64,000 nucleotides of DNA from Nageia nagi (taxonomy: Eukaryota > Pinophyta), in NCBI GenBank assembly GCA_050084985.1, contig JBITNC010000002.1, positions 26,412,001 through 26,476,000 of the forward strand, in the 5' to 3' direction. The notes under the pieces are model-generated. The model did not search any database, was not told where the DNA came from, and was given only the letters and a program-made list of their open reading frames with translations. The translations under genes and the position numbers were made by a program. Each line of letters starts with the position of its first letter. Within the stretch, counting starts at the first letter, position 1. This document shows positions 22,430 to 37,400 of the stretch, piece after piece.

Positions 22430-25400
22430 CTATCCACATTGAAGATTATATCCCACTAAATAAGTACATGGCGTATGAATGTTATCCACAAGAATAATGT
22501 ACTGAATCCAATAAAGATCTTTTTAATTTCAAGAAGATATTCATCTTTGATGTGTAAGGAAATTAAACCTTGACAACCAGCATGCCCACATCAGGTTCCT
22601 CTTTTATAATATGGCGATGGTCAATCTACAAATGTACCGATTAAAAATTTCACCATCATAACATATGGCAAAGTATGAATAGAACTTCTTCAACAAGAAA
22701 AGTGAGGGAAACAATAAAAACCTGGCCAATTCCTCCACTAAACATTATGGGTTTTAGCCACTCTCTTCGCTCACCACTTGGTAGTCTCATCCAAATGTCC
22801 GCGTGTAACCCTATGATATTTAACATACAACTAGATGAGTTGTTTGCGATGCAATGGTTACTAAGATACCAGGGTATGTACATAATTAAACATGTATCAT
22901 AACCATATATATCAAGCTGAATAGATAAAACCTGAATCAAGGGTTCTCCAAACTTGTTCCCATAGTCCGATGCACCATTGCTTGCCTCAATAAGAATCTA
23001 TAAAAAGCATAAAGAGCATTTATTAATCTGATAGAATAAACAGGTTAGCATAAGAATAATACTAAATATGGAGATCAAATAAATCTTGCGTAAACAGTAA
23101 ATAGGTTCCAGCATAAAGGAACTAAGAAATAAACTGCATTCACATTGTCCTTAATAATTCAAAAATTAAATGTTTATGAAATGTGGTGATGAAGACTAAG
23201 CACACAAATGACAAGCCCATATTCAGCTATCCCGCACAACATATCTTAAGCTATGAGATATGTATGGAGCACAAATTTTAATGGAGGGTAATTTTCATTT
23301 GAAAAATACAAAGCAGTAGAGCACACACCATAATATCCAAGATATATCTCAAAAGCACCAATATGCCAAAACCTAGAAAGAGACTCAACTATTCAACATG
23401 AGGTATTTACCTCCTCTATTCTTTAGTTTGCCGTGTCGCATGCTCCAACTCAGAGTCAATCTATCACAACACCTCAATAGCCACAACCCAATACCTTTAT
23501 TCTACCTCTCAAAACTTCAAAGGAATCATTGCAGTCTTAAATGGGTTGGAGAAAGAAACCATAATAACAAACAATCCATATTAAGTCATAGTACCCACAT
23601 CTTGAGTAGGAATTTTCTTCTTCTAAATGGTAGGCTCCCCTTTCCCTCGGTTATGGACATTCCACTAGATGTTGATGCCAGACCTCATCTGAGGTTTATT
23701 TCATTGCATAACCTCTCTCTATTGTTTTCTATTTTCTTGAATGCAAACTAAGACGTTGAAATTGCCATGCTGATGAAGAAGGAAGAATCTTGCACGTGTC
23801 TCACTTCAGAACTGTAACTGAAATTGTTACTGTCATGTACAGTATTTTTTGGTGGCCAATGATTCATATAATCTCTGTTTTGACAGTTAGACAACAGTTA
23901 GGTTGTACATGTAGCTGAAGGGAAGACCAAGAATCATTCCCAGTCCTTACAATAGAGTAACATTAGCTAGTAGCAGTGTGTTCACGTGAGTTTTTAAGCA
24001 GAAGGCAGCCATTGATGCTCTTTTGCTGTGCTAAAACGTTGATTCATGTTTTTAAGTTCATTTTTAGATTTGTTGTTCCTTGAAATTGAACAAGTGCAAA
24101 CAGCATAAGCAGCTTGTTCAAAGGAATGAAATCCCAGATTGCCCACATTCTGTTGCAGCTCACCAACCTTGCATGGTGGGAAAGTTTTAAGATGTATACC
24201 CTTCAAGAAATGCCGAACAAGGGTCACTCTGTCTAGCCACTCTCCCATGATGATAGGTATCAGCTCTTTTGGGGTAATTGATGATGATAATACTTCGACT
24301 GTTATGTAGCTTGATGTTGATTGAACCCTGGTCCACAACTTTGACTTCAGCACACTTCTCTAGCTCTTGTTATAGCTTAGCTTTGTTTAGTTGTCCCATT
24401 GCTTTATTAAGATTTTATGCTCCCCCTTCAAACTACTAGTGCTTTGTATACAGTCATTTTTTATCAAGTCAAATTGACGTACTTCAGTCACATGGACATT
24501 AATAAAAATTCTCATTTTACACTACCCTTCAAACTACTAGAGAAAACTCATTTACAACATGTTTTGGTCAAAAAGCCTGCTCCTTGTCTGCACCAGGAGA
24601 GGTCTTCAGGTTGCACAGGCTCCTATGAGGATTCATCGGATCTCAGCCTTCTTCCCCCAAGTAGCAGCAACACAGAAACAACACACAGTGACCAGCGAGC
24701 CCCCACGATTGAGCAGATTCGAGTACCCGCATAGCTCCCAAACATAGGGTCTCAGGCGGCCCCCCTTGACCGTGTTATGCTTTGTTTCCCCCCTTTTAGG
24801 GTTCTGATACGCTATTTGTATCGCTTTACTTAGATGTTATTTTTATTGTATTTTAGCATTAGAGTAGACCTTTTAAGAGCCTTGCTGATTACTTTTACAT
24901 TATTGTAAACTCTAGTCCCATTGATTGCTTTTGGTCACTCATTGACATTTATATTCTTTCTTCCTTAATTCTTCTATCTCCATCAGCTGCTGCAAATTCT
25001 TCTCTAACAACTCTTGGATGATGGTCTTTACCTTTGGTAACTACTATTCCTAGGTTCCTGTCCATATCCTTAACCCTGTGACAAGGGACTTAAAGGGTGG
25101 TAATATGACACCCTCAACACTGAGACAATTTCTTCTAATACCATTTGGTCTGTAAACTCTAGTCCCATTGACTGCTTTTGGTCACCTATGGACACTAATA
25201 TTATTTCTTTCTTTCTTCCTTAATTCTTCGATCTCCTTCAGCTGCTGAAAATTCTTCTCTAACAGCTCTTGGATGCTGGTCTTCACCTTTGGTAACTATT
25301 AGTCTACTATTCCTAGGTTCCTTTCCATGTCCTTAACCCTGTGACAAAGGACTTAAAGGGTGGTAATATGACACCCTCAAGACCAAGACAATTTCTTCTA

Positions 25401-28400
25401 ATACCATATGGTCTGTAAACTGCCCAAAATACAGACATGATTCCTTGCTACAGATTTACTAACTATCAAGACCCCTAAGATAGTTATGCTCCTAGGTTAC
25501 ATATTTCAAGGTATTTTGGACTAGTAACACTACCCAGCCACCCACAGGGATGTGTACTAACAGATAGCTTATAACATACAATAGTTCCCATTGAACCCTT
25601 TGTCCTTTCAACATAGAATGACACACCAATACTAAAACGTCCACGTACAATAGCTGAACAACAAACTATAAATGGAATATCATTTAATTAAAGTAACATC
25701 AACAACACATACATTATTCAGAAGTCTGACAAACTTTAAAAATGAAAAACTCTAATGGAGCTCCTGAAGTATAAACATGGCTCAAATTATGCTTGATGTT
25801 TCATTTCCTCAATAAGAACAAACAGTACAAGGCAGGCAATGGCTACAACCTTCAAACACTTCCCAACCAGTCATACAAGCCATGCTCTACCAGTGGTAGC
25901 TTTTGCACAAGCTCTATCTTCTGTTCTGAAGCCTTAGATGGTCTTAAAGATCTTCCTATCTTCAATACCTTGAATGCAAGTACATGTTAAACATTTGAAG
26001 TGTATATTGGAAATTTAGAACATTTGAGCATTCGTACATTCATCCTATATTCTCATGTGTTAGCTTTTGCTCTTAAACTACTACTCTAGTACTGAAAACT
26101 TCAACCAATCATGGTGACTTAAGAACCCCTGTCTTGAGTATCTTCAGTACAAACCAGATTTGAATGGTTTTGGATCATTATCGGACACCATATCTTCATT
26201 TCCTCTTTCTTTTGGATACTTCAAAAGCATCTTGAGAACAGTGACACTTCCAAATCCCCAATTCATTATTTTTGGAACTCCATAATGCCCTAGACAGGTG
26301 CCGAGCAACTGCTGCAGGTCAAGAACACCACAAAGCAGGTCAACAACATCCCTTCACAATTCAATCCTGTCAGCTTCCAGATAAATCCCATTGGATTGCT
26401 CAAATTTGTTTTGAAACAGCCTCAAAACACTCGTAGTGTTTGCTACAGGACTAATCTTCAGGTCGAGACCAAGTTCATTGAACTCCTTTTTCATAAATGG
26501 TTCCAACAAGCACTCACATGCCTTAATGTGACATCCAAATTATAGTTTATCCTCCTGCACTGCTGCAAGACCCAAAATGGTCCAACAGTCACTGGATGAT
26601 GAAGTCAAATACCATAACCATAGTATTGAAAGTTGTAATAAGCCAATATTTGTTTAGATTCAAACTTTTGGTATTCGGCAAATTCAAGAATAATCAGCCA
26701 AACAGCAGCAAACTAAAAATGCAAAAAAAAAAAACATTACATCAAATGCATCAATCAGCTGCATGGTTCTCCCTTCCCTATTGAACTATGGGTAACCACT
26801 CCTTCCTTTCATTTGTGCAGTAGACGAACAACATTTGATCACTGGGTAACTACATTCTCTTCCAGGCATATCCACCTATTAATTAGTTCAATCCCATTCT
26901 TGTTTCTCTAAAGAGAATATCTATTTTTTGTTGCCCTTAAAGAAGCATCTCGGATTAGGGTACCTTGGTGCTGGATTTCACTCAGATTGGTTGGGCATCC
27001 ATTACTTCTGAATAAAGAGAAAGAAAGGGGTAGGCCTGGTCAAGATATACTATGGGTTGTAGCTGATTCGAACCTACCCCTGTTTGTTTCCAGATTGATC
27101 CTTCCTTATTATAAGCAACTCCCATTCCCAAGAACAATTTGGAACTGAATTTTGATTCCATTATGCATTTCAGTTACTTGACAAATATTCACTGAATTTT
27201 GTAGCTATGCTTGTAATTCCTAAATATAATTTCAAGATGTACAAAAACTTCAAAAATAAGCCCATCGTGTCTGAATACACATTTTTGCCAAGTTCCATAT
27301 CCCAATTTGTAATGAAATTTACTTATGCCTACCACGCTGCTCACTGCTTCCCCTTCAGATGGTTGTTTTGGGAAGCGTCTTCCCCATAACTCGAAGATTC
27401 TTACTCCAGATTGTCAATCCAACCTTTGTACCAAATTGCAAGGTCTCATGCCCTCTTGATTCAATTTTTAATCTCCACCTTCATCTGAAACCATGGTAAG
27501 GAACCAGTAACTAACAAAAACACTGAAAAGTACAACATACTGAATCTAATATGCAAGAAAACTTAGATAATAATTATCCATGTTGCCACAATGCAGCCAT
27601 GGATAACCACCCAACAATGAGTCAAACCTTATTAATTCTCCGTGTTACCACAATACTGTCATGGACAACCACCCAAGAATGAGCCAAGAGCTTCCATGTC
27701 TTTAAGACCCTGCATCCCATAGACCTGAAACTCAACAAGTTATTTGGGTAGGCTCACAGCAACATATGCCCTAATCTTGGGCAGGCACCCATGTATGACA
27801 AAACTGGTCTTCTATGATATTTCGACAAATCGTTATCTTGCACGGTTTCTTGAGGACTTATCCCTGTACTGATTTTTTACCTCCATGTACACTAGTCTGT
27901 TACCACATGCACAAACAGCCTCCCCATATGGTCATGTTTACCACCACTTTTATTCAACTCTTATACAAATCCGTTCAGCACACTATCAAGCCTCTAAAAT
28001 TGATGTTTGCGAATTAAAGCTCTTCCATTCCAGATCAAAATTCCCATAAGTTTACATTTCACCTTATCTCTTTAAAAAAACATACTTTTTCTTGATGGAC
28101 CCCATTCTAATTTTGAGCACATCAAGTTGTCAAGGACACATTACAAATTACACTTATCTTTCCCTCTTAATGTCTCCCATGAGAAAATGTACATTAGTAA
28201 TTGACTTAAGCATAGACACTAGATAGAGAAACGGATACTCAATACACTCAAAAAATGAATACTTAGTTAAGAAATTACATTTTTGAAGTATATTTTGAAG
28301 AAAGAGATGACTAAAGAAATTCAAAATAAGAAGCAATAGTGAATTAAATGCCATTTTGGAAAGCCTATCATAGAGTTAACATTTACTTTACAGAGGAGTA

Positions 28401-31400
28401 ACCTACTGTATTGCATAACTTCATGCTATTCGACAAGTATTGCATGTAATCAATAGTTGCGAGAAGACAGCTACATGTTACGTGTAATTGTCAAATATGA
28501 GAGATAACATAATGTAATCCAGTCAATGTTAGGTTTGATTAATAGAATATTCATTTTTCATAGTTCCTGAACAAAATTGTTAATTCCTTCTTCCTTATGA
28601 GAACCAGAAAACCCCACCATGTATGTTGATATTAATAATACTCTCAATAGTCAAACCGTAACCAATTAAATCTATTCCTGCTTTTTTGGTGCCAAAACCA
28701 AAACTGCTTATTTCTTCAACACTTGCTTAAGCAAACAAGATCTCATAACAAATATATCCTCTCATGGTTAAACAAGAAACAATTAAACCCAATGCCATTT
28801 GAAATATTGGCTCATGTTAACAAGAGCCAAAATTGTGGTGCAAGGCTATCATCAATCCTAGCGCAAACGTGTATGTATCAGGATTGAATATAATCCTTCA
28901 TACTCAGCCTTTCAAGCATTCCTGCAGTAAACATAGGATTTCTGATTGGCAGATGTATCAGTTATCAAAAAAACACGTTAATTTAATTTTTGTAAATATG
29001 ATGGACTAATAAAATATGTTCTTTACATGTGGCTTGCACATTGTACCTTCTTTGAAATGTTAGCATCAACTGATCGGGAAGACAATTCTTCTCTGACAAT
29101 ATTCATATTCTACATCAGAAACACCTTATACACTCTGATCTATATATTACCTGCTCGTATTATACACATTGATAGAGATCCTAGTGCGGCCACATAAAAG
29201 AATTATTGTTGCAAAGCCCGCTCATGAATCGGACGAGCTCCAAATTTCCAAGAGGAAAAAGAAAAAGAAACTACAAAACCTCCTTAGTGTTGGGCCGTTT
29301 TTCTTTCCTACCCTGCAAATAGGCAAATTGGATTGCAAGGCTCCTAAAAGACACCAACACCTAGGTGGAAGGGCGTTACCCCTACCCGCTATGAAATGGG
29401 TGTGCAAGAATTGACTCAAGAGACTGGTTAGGATGTTTGAAGCTAACACCAAATCAAATAAAATTTGTTAATCAAGGACTCATATTGTCTTCATATCTGG
29501 ACAAGGGTTGTTTCTCAAACAAGGAAAATAAATGGGGGTGCGAAAGCCACGGAAAAAGTGTAAAATAAATGAAAAATAGGAGGGAAGATTGAAAATGGCT
29601 TGGGGCACATGATTTCAGCTCATTTGCATCAAGCTCCACCGACGAGTATAGTGTTTAAAGGCCAAGCTCCTCTAGGTTTGTTGTGAGTTCCACGCACCCA
29701 CACATCCTTTCATTCCAGCCAAACTACGCGAAGGATCTAGAAGAAGGATATATCCACTCGCACTATCCAACAACACAAATGGACTAGTGAAGGAAGCATG
29801 TGTCTAAGGGGACAAGGATGACACTTTCAATATGTGGATGAAATTCACACGCTAAACGTCATAAAGGAACCCACTTTCAAAATTATACAAGTCTAGTTGC
29901 ATACTATGAATAATCATCAATTATGCATCACGTTCAACACCTCGAAAAAATATTCAACCATTGTTTCACCCACATCAATGATTGACATCACATGCCCAAG
30001 TTCATAGTACCATAAAATGGAGTTGTGCAATTTTCATTCCAAAGATCATGCCACATTCACAAGAGACAAGTATTAGATAGAAAGAATTATTCTACTCGTC
30101 TAGTTGCAAAATGTTCAAAGTTTCATTCTCAAAAAATCCTCCCTCCACAAACGAGCCCTCGAGGGCTACTTATAGTTTTTACAAGGAAACCCTAACACTA
30201 ATGCAAATTCAAACAAAATTCACCTAAATTAACCCTAATTAACAACGGTCCAGTAAGCACACATCACATGGCGCTACAAGATTGAGTCCATACTTGTGGG
30301 AGTAAATCCTCATCCATCACAAGGCTTTAACAGAAATATATAAAATTTGTAGTCCAAAATAACTAAATTACGCATAAAAACTACAATTATAATATTGCGT
30401 CCAAAATGCCATGTCCTCCATCAACTAGTGCCCACGAGTCCATCTGCTCTTTTCACTTCTGCAATACTTGGATCAAAACCTTCACCAACCACCTGTTGCA
30501 AAGATCCCTATCCTTGAACTTGAACATGGAAGCCCGACGCAGGTGTCTGGATGGTCATAGTGGTTGTCTTGCCTTGAGCTTGTGCCTAGAAGCCTGGCGC
30601 AAGTGTTAAGGAGGCCATAGTGCTTTTCTTGGTCATGGCATACACTCAAGATGGGGGCTCAAGATGTGGCTTCATGGCTAGCGCAGGTTTCCACGAAGAC
30701 AAGATGGGTGTCTTGGGCTGGATTTGCACCAACATGAGTGAGGACAAGCCTAGCGCAAGTCTTCTGGTAGTTAACAATCTTGTCTTGATTTTGACTTACG
30801 CCAAAGAGAGATAGGCCTAGCGCACATCTCTAGGGGGTCAAGGAATTTGTCTCTACCCAGACTTGTGCCTAGGTAGAGAATGCTCCAGACTTAGCCAAAA
30901 TTTGTCTTTGTTGCTCGGAATTGTCCTCTAGAGAATCTGGGGTGTTGAAGCAAGTCTTTTGGAGGTCACCACTCTTGTCTTAGTCTGGATTTGCGCCTGA
31001 AAGAGGAGACTGACTTAGGGGAGATCCAAAGTGAGACAAAAACCTTGTCTCCCTCCACATTTACGACCAACTAACTTGGGGGAGATCCGAAGTGAGACAA
31101 GAACCTTGTCTCCCTTCACATTTGCGCCTAGGCTTTGAGATGTTGCCATACATGGTACTTAGCCATTTTTGCTTCCTTGGTCATCTATACTGATCATTTG
31201 AGATCTCCAGAAGGCTTGCGCAACTCTTGGAGGGGACATGGATGTTGTCTCCTCAAGAGGATGCTCCTGAATGGGGCTTGGCCAAGCTTTATCCTTGTCA
31301 TTTGAAATTGTCTTCTAAGGCTCTTACAAGGTTGGTGCAAGTCCAAGGAGAGTCAAGAACGTTGTCTTGGGTCACACTTGCGCCAGAAAGGTACGCATGA

Positions 31401-34400
31401 TTTGGGCGCACATCGTGGGGCAGACAAGATGTTTGTCTCCTATCCAACTTGCGCTGGGGTATAGGAGGGGTTTTTGTACCTAGTACTTAGTCAATTTTCA
31501 CCCTTTTCGTTGATACTGAGTCTCTGGGATGCTGGCGCAAGTCTTAGAGTAGTCAAATTGTATGTCCTATCTTGCATTTGCGCCAACAGGGGAAAGAGAC
31601 AAGCCCAACGCAAGTCTCCCTAGGGTCAAGGAGCTTGTCTCCCTTAAGACATGCGCCAAGCCAAAAGGTAGTCTAGACATAGTCAAATTTGGCCTTGGTT
31701 GCTTGAAATGATCATCTAGAGCTCTCAGAAGTCTAGCGCAAGTCTAGGGAGAGACAAAGAGGTTGTCTCCTTGAGGATATGTGCTCGAGGACTTAGTCAA
31801 AATCTCGCTCTATTGCTAGCAGAAATTCAATTTTGCTCATTTTCACCAATTCTGATTTCAAAAGCCTCCTAATCCCAAGACACCGTCAATTCAGCGACTC
31901 CTCATTGCCAAAATTTGTGGGTCCCCAAATTTGCTAAAAATTTGGGGCGTGTTGTGGAAGCCACAACACTTAGCATCTTGACTATGATTCTTTTTGGTAC
32001 ACTTGCAAAATTTTATTTCTTACAAACAAAATAAAGTACACAACATTTCAATCTACACCTATTTTCATCATTAGCTTGCCTAGATGAATACTCTTGTTTA
32101 ATAATTTTCAAAGGAACTCCTTTTGTCAATATGCCTCAAAAACAAAGCATGATTAAATATGAAGTGAATTAACAACAAATAATGTTATCACTGTATACAC
32201 GTATGAAAAAATGGAACAAGTCATGAATCACAAGCATGAAAGAGATGCACAAGTTCAGGTACCCAATGCACATTGAACTCGGAGCATATTGGACAAAGAC
32301 TAGTAGAGTTAGTACCAAACACAAGATATACTTCGTAAGGTAAAATTTGTTTATTATTGCTTAGGTTCCAAACAGCAAACAACATTAAATTTTCTTATTC
32401 TTTAAACACCAATTCATCACAACATGCAATATATGATGTAAATTAGAAGAAAAACAGAAGATCAATGTCAGGGTTCAAATCACATAGTTAAATCATACAA
32501 TCAACAGCAGTGAACCCAGCATGAAGAGCCTAGACTTACATGGAGATTACTTGGTTAACTAGTAAAACTAACAAAAATAATCATCATGTGCACAGGATGT
32601 GATCTGATTAACATTAAGATAACTAAAGGGATTTTAAAACATTCGTTTCTTAGCAAACCCACACATTCATGCCTGTACCTGCAGGGGAGATGCCAAGTTT
32701 GATGGATATATGAAACCAGGATCCTCCCATGGAGCAACAGAGCCTTCAATCTGCACAGAAGCTCATAGATGTGAGTAAAAGATGTAAAAACAACTAGGAG
32801 AAGAAAGTATATAACATTCTTAGTAATCATGAGAAGACATAATCAGAACAAATAAACATAAGAAAATGGCCAAGATTCACAATTAAACAAATTTTACTAA
32901 CAAACCTGTAGATTTCCAACACAGTAACCAGCAGTTCCAGCAACAACTATAGAACCTATGCCTGTTGCATGAGTATCTCGTATGCGACCTCCTGCACCAG
33001 TTTCTGCTCCTGGGAAAGGCGCTACCTGAAATGCCAAAATTAGTGACAACTCTTTTACAATCAAAAAGTTAGATAAGTCCTTGATTCGGAAACATTCTTG
33101 AATATGTGCACAGTAAAGCATTATTATATCTCAACTGAGTGAATTAACTCAGAACATTTCAAATAAATGACATTTCTGTTTAAAATTATGACAGAGAAAA
33201 GGTGAATAGTAAAAATACTGATATTTTGGACTTCAATACGAATTTGGAACATCTACACCTAGTAATAATAGTCACCGTCCACAGTTTTAAAACATGGAAC
33301 AGAAGCATATGTTCTAAATTATGTGGAAAGTCTGAACAAATCCAAAATAGTTATATTGTTCAACCTTTAAAAAACATTGTGATGAAAAAATATTTATTGT
33401 TTCTGAAACATGCGGCTTCTGGTATGCTGCTTTTGTCCAAACATGCTCTTTGGAAGTTAAAAACTTGGTTGACTTTTGTGGTCAATGCAATAAGTTAAGC
33501 TATCAAAAAAACTTTGCTTTGATTTAAGACATCACAGAGCAGAGATTAGTTAACTGTTTGATATCATAGCTTATGTGATAAAAGCACCTGGGCCATTCAA
33601 TGCTAGTAGTTTCAAGTTTCAACTTCCAAAAACCCAAGTTGATGCAATGAGAGTTTATTTACCATAATCTAATATACAAACGATGCCCTCTATACAATTT
33701 GTAACACCATATTTACAAAAGAAAAATACAATATTTATGTAGTTATTGTTGCCTCTAATTTCCACTCCTGGTAGGATAGAAGGACGACTTCTCTGTGTCA
33801 CCCTAAGGAAAGCGACAGTTGAAGTGGGGTCAATTGCAATCCACTAGTTTAGGTTGGTAGGTTCATTCGAGCTTTCAATCAAGGATGTCCTCTTTTGATA
33901 TTCATCGTAAGATTTAAATTCTACATCCTAAGGTCCAGGCCCGTTACTCATCCATCCTAAATGATGTGTAGAATCAGCATTTTAAGTGCAGTTGTTTAGA
34001 TGGAAAAAAAAAATTGATATTCAATTAGACAAAAGAACAGACCGGTGCCTTATCTTGAAACTGAGGCTAGCTTAATACTTAATGGCTTAGATAGAATTGA
34101 GAAAGAAAATAATGAAACATATATTCTAACAAGTCCATAGAAAGTGACCCAAAGAAACATCCAAGGTGAAGAAATTAAAATCATCCCCGTTTTAAAAAGG
34201 AAGTAAATAACTAATAATCAAACATCCATGCTACATTCAAACAAAAGAATCGAGTACAAATAATATGTATTGATGAAATTCAATGAAAATTAGGATGACA
34301 CCTACATAGAATGCAAAGTTTAATGAATAGTCACTTTATAATATACAATACACCTCCATAAAATGTTAAGTTATCCGAATAATGCTTAAGTTTGCAATAC

Positions 34401-37400
34401 AATGATTACAACGACTTCTGTACATGGTGCAACTCAATAGTATGGGCCCAATGTGACTTGCATACAAGACGGCAAACAAAAGATAGAAAGGTGGTAAAAG
34501 AGGGAGAATGGAAAACAGAAGGAAACACAAAACCAAAACCGAAAAATGTAGACTAATATCTGAGCTAATTGAACCTCTTTTGTAATGTTCTTCTGAAGCC
34601 TCTTATACTAATGATTAGCAACTTTGGGCTATAGATGGGCAATAGTTATCTAGTTTGTCAAATTACTCTATTTTACATACCGCAAAAAGACAATCTTTCT
34701 ACAAGGAAAAGACAAAAATCATCTCTGCCACCTTAACAAAATATCGTTGATGATATTCAGGCCATAGGAGTTTCTCCTTTCAATTGTTTACTAAGGCCTG
34801 CTTTTACCTCTACCTATACCTACTCTTTTATCTTTATCACCTCCAATTGCCCCTGAATTCCAATTTTTTGTTCTTCAGAGTATGGTCTTGGGGATACCAT
34901 TTCTTGGTAAGATTTTTTAAGAGAAAGAATGGCTCATGAACTATCAAAAGTTATTTCTTCTTTTCTTCCTATTGGGTTGAAATTATAGAGTTTTACCTTT
35001 TATTATCTCTTCATATTATTTCATTGACACCTTTTTTCCTTTGATTTGTTCCCTGCTTAAGAATACCTCTGTCAATCTTATCTATGTTATCTAACTCTAC
35101 CAACTTTTCCTCTAAGATAGGAAAGTTCATGGCATGAGCTATTGTGGAATTTTAAGAATTCGGAGATAGCAACAGTGTTACCAGTTCAACTACAACCCAA
35201 ACTCAGTATGAAAATGCATTCAGCAGCAATCAAGTGATAGAACAGTTGCCAATTGCTCACAACATTTTATCATAGCTTGTTTCAGCTGCACCCAACTTGA
35301 TTGAGCTGTACCCAGCTGTACTCAGCTAGTGTGCAAGGTGAAATAATGCATTTTGGAAAAAGTGTCCAGAATTTGGTGAGACTTAAGGGGTAAATTTTCT
35401 TTGGAAATGGGTATCCAAGAAATCAAATTTCACATAAAAATACTAAATAAATATAGAGTTAACAGCTTCTGCAAGTTTCTAGCAGTTTATGACAGTTTTG
35501 AACAGCAAACAGTTTAGGACAGTTTTGGCTGAAAAAAAAGAGTCCTCTTATGCTTTATTTTCACACCCAAAACAAGTACATTTTGTACAGAAATCATTCT
35601 CCATGTTATGATATACATTATGGTACAATTTGTAGTTTCATAAGTGACTTTACAATTTGGTTTTCCAATTGGAATGAAAAGAGTCACCATAGAAGATTCA
35701 AGATACAATCACTCTTCCAATTTCTGAAATAACTATTCAACTTCTCAAATCTGTGAGTGAACATTTCATTTTGCTATCTTGGTCAGTATCTATCTCGAAC
35801 AGCTATGAGCCTAGAAACAAAGATCACATTCCCAAAACAGATTATTGCTTGCTTACCCTTGAGAAGAAGTTTCAGTCTTATGTCCCTGTGGTATCTATCC
35901 ATGTTCGTAATTTTGGCTTTTATATCCAAGAATATGCTTTCAACTTCATGAACCAATCACAAGAAGTTTATCATTTCTAAGCAAATTCATGATATGCGGA
36001 TAGTAGCGATTATATTTGACCCTGGACAGCTAAATATTAAGCAAGTATAGGACTTGATGCCATTTTGAACACCTGGGGAATGACCTGCTTGGATAATTCC
36101 ATCAATGTTATTCCATAGTCTCTGCCGCAAATGGCTGTGGTGTGTCACTACGCTACAAACTTACGAAGTGATTGGCTTGCTTCTTGTTAATTATTTATAA
36201 GCTTCAAGGACATCTTTAGCCTTCTTTCTCTTCCTTGTAACAAAAAAGACACTGGATGTTTCTACGTCACATTGTGCAATTTTCTGCCTTTTTCGAAATT
36301 TCAATCAAGTTTCCTTGTTTATATAATGTTTTCATAAACATAGGACAAAAGCCTTCAAATATGTCCATGATTCCTTTATGTTTTGCTTTCAACCAGGTTT
36401 CCACCTTGGGAATTATGACAATCTATTTCCCCAAAGAATCTTCTTGTGAAGATTACTGCATGAAACTTGGTTTTGGTTCTTTCCGATTCAACGTCCATTG
36501 AGCCAAGGAAGGGATCAGGGCCAAGGCATTTTGTTATTCCCTCGCAACATCCTGTTTAGAATCATAGCCTACTTCCAAATGGACTTCCTTGCCCTGAACT
36601 TCTGCCAAGAAAGTCATTCGCTGTTGTACTAGTATTTGGATATTAGGCACCACAAGGGCCACCATGTCCATTGTCTAGCTCCTAAGCACTCTTACCACTG
36701 TAGGGTAAATTTCTACTCCACTAGATAGTCTAGAGAATCTTCTCGTGACTGTGGAACAATGGTACAATAAGCAGTAGCATTCTTTCTGAACTCAATGTCT
36801 TTGTCTTCACATTCGTTAGAAATGTGTTCAACAACAAAGTAAGAGATTTTGTTTTGTTCACATACCCTCTTATGATCTCCGATGGGATAATAAGGCTTCC
36901 ATTCAATTTCATCAAAACCATATCCATCCATCTTTCTGATGGCAAATAGGAAAGACTGTAGTACATAATATTCAATGTGATCAATTTTAATTCGGGGCTT
37001 AGCGACAGTGTTGCATGGAGTTTTCAGGATGGGGAAGTTTCTGGAATGGGAGGGGACAATAGGCCGATTTTAGGAAACGCATCCAAGACAGCAAGTGCAA
37101 AAAAAATTAAAATATAAAAAAATAAGATTGTTTTCTTAAATCTAAAACTATCTTAACAGTAGCAATCAAGTATATAACAGTATAAGTTTAACACAATGTG
37201 ATAATGATTAAAAAAAGCCATGACAGAATCAATCATAAACCCGTGAACCAAATAACAGCAGCAGTTATAAATGGTCAATCATAACAGAAGCAATAATAAT
37301 GACTGTATAACAGCAGCAATCATTTATAATGATAGGATTGTAAGTGTGTCTTCAATCCAATTAAACAATAGGTCCATAACAGTACCGTATAACAGCAGCA

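Larger units (their letters stand above)
29450..31968 (-). mobile_element. Large LTR-like block, minus orientation
   Basis: On the minus strand the block starts TGTTGTGGCTTCCACAACAC at 31968. Two palindromes follow at once (31949-31969 and 31923-31947), then a degenerate GCGCAAGT/ACTTGCGCC repeat array (about 30530-31760). A TATA box CTATAAGTAG lies at 30175-30166. This is the layout of a large LTR of a plant gypsy-type element: terminal TG, U3 with internal repeats, then TATA. The other end is not resolved; 29450 is an estimate from a weak primer-site-like TTTGGTGTTAGC. No coding region of the element is visible next to it, so it may be a solo LTR. Confidence 0.5.

Noticed and set aside
36713-36984. 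Minus-strand ORFs starting MDGYGFDEIEW as a host gene
   Set aside because: Two overlapping frames without domain, splice context or continuity. Likely a decayed repeat.
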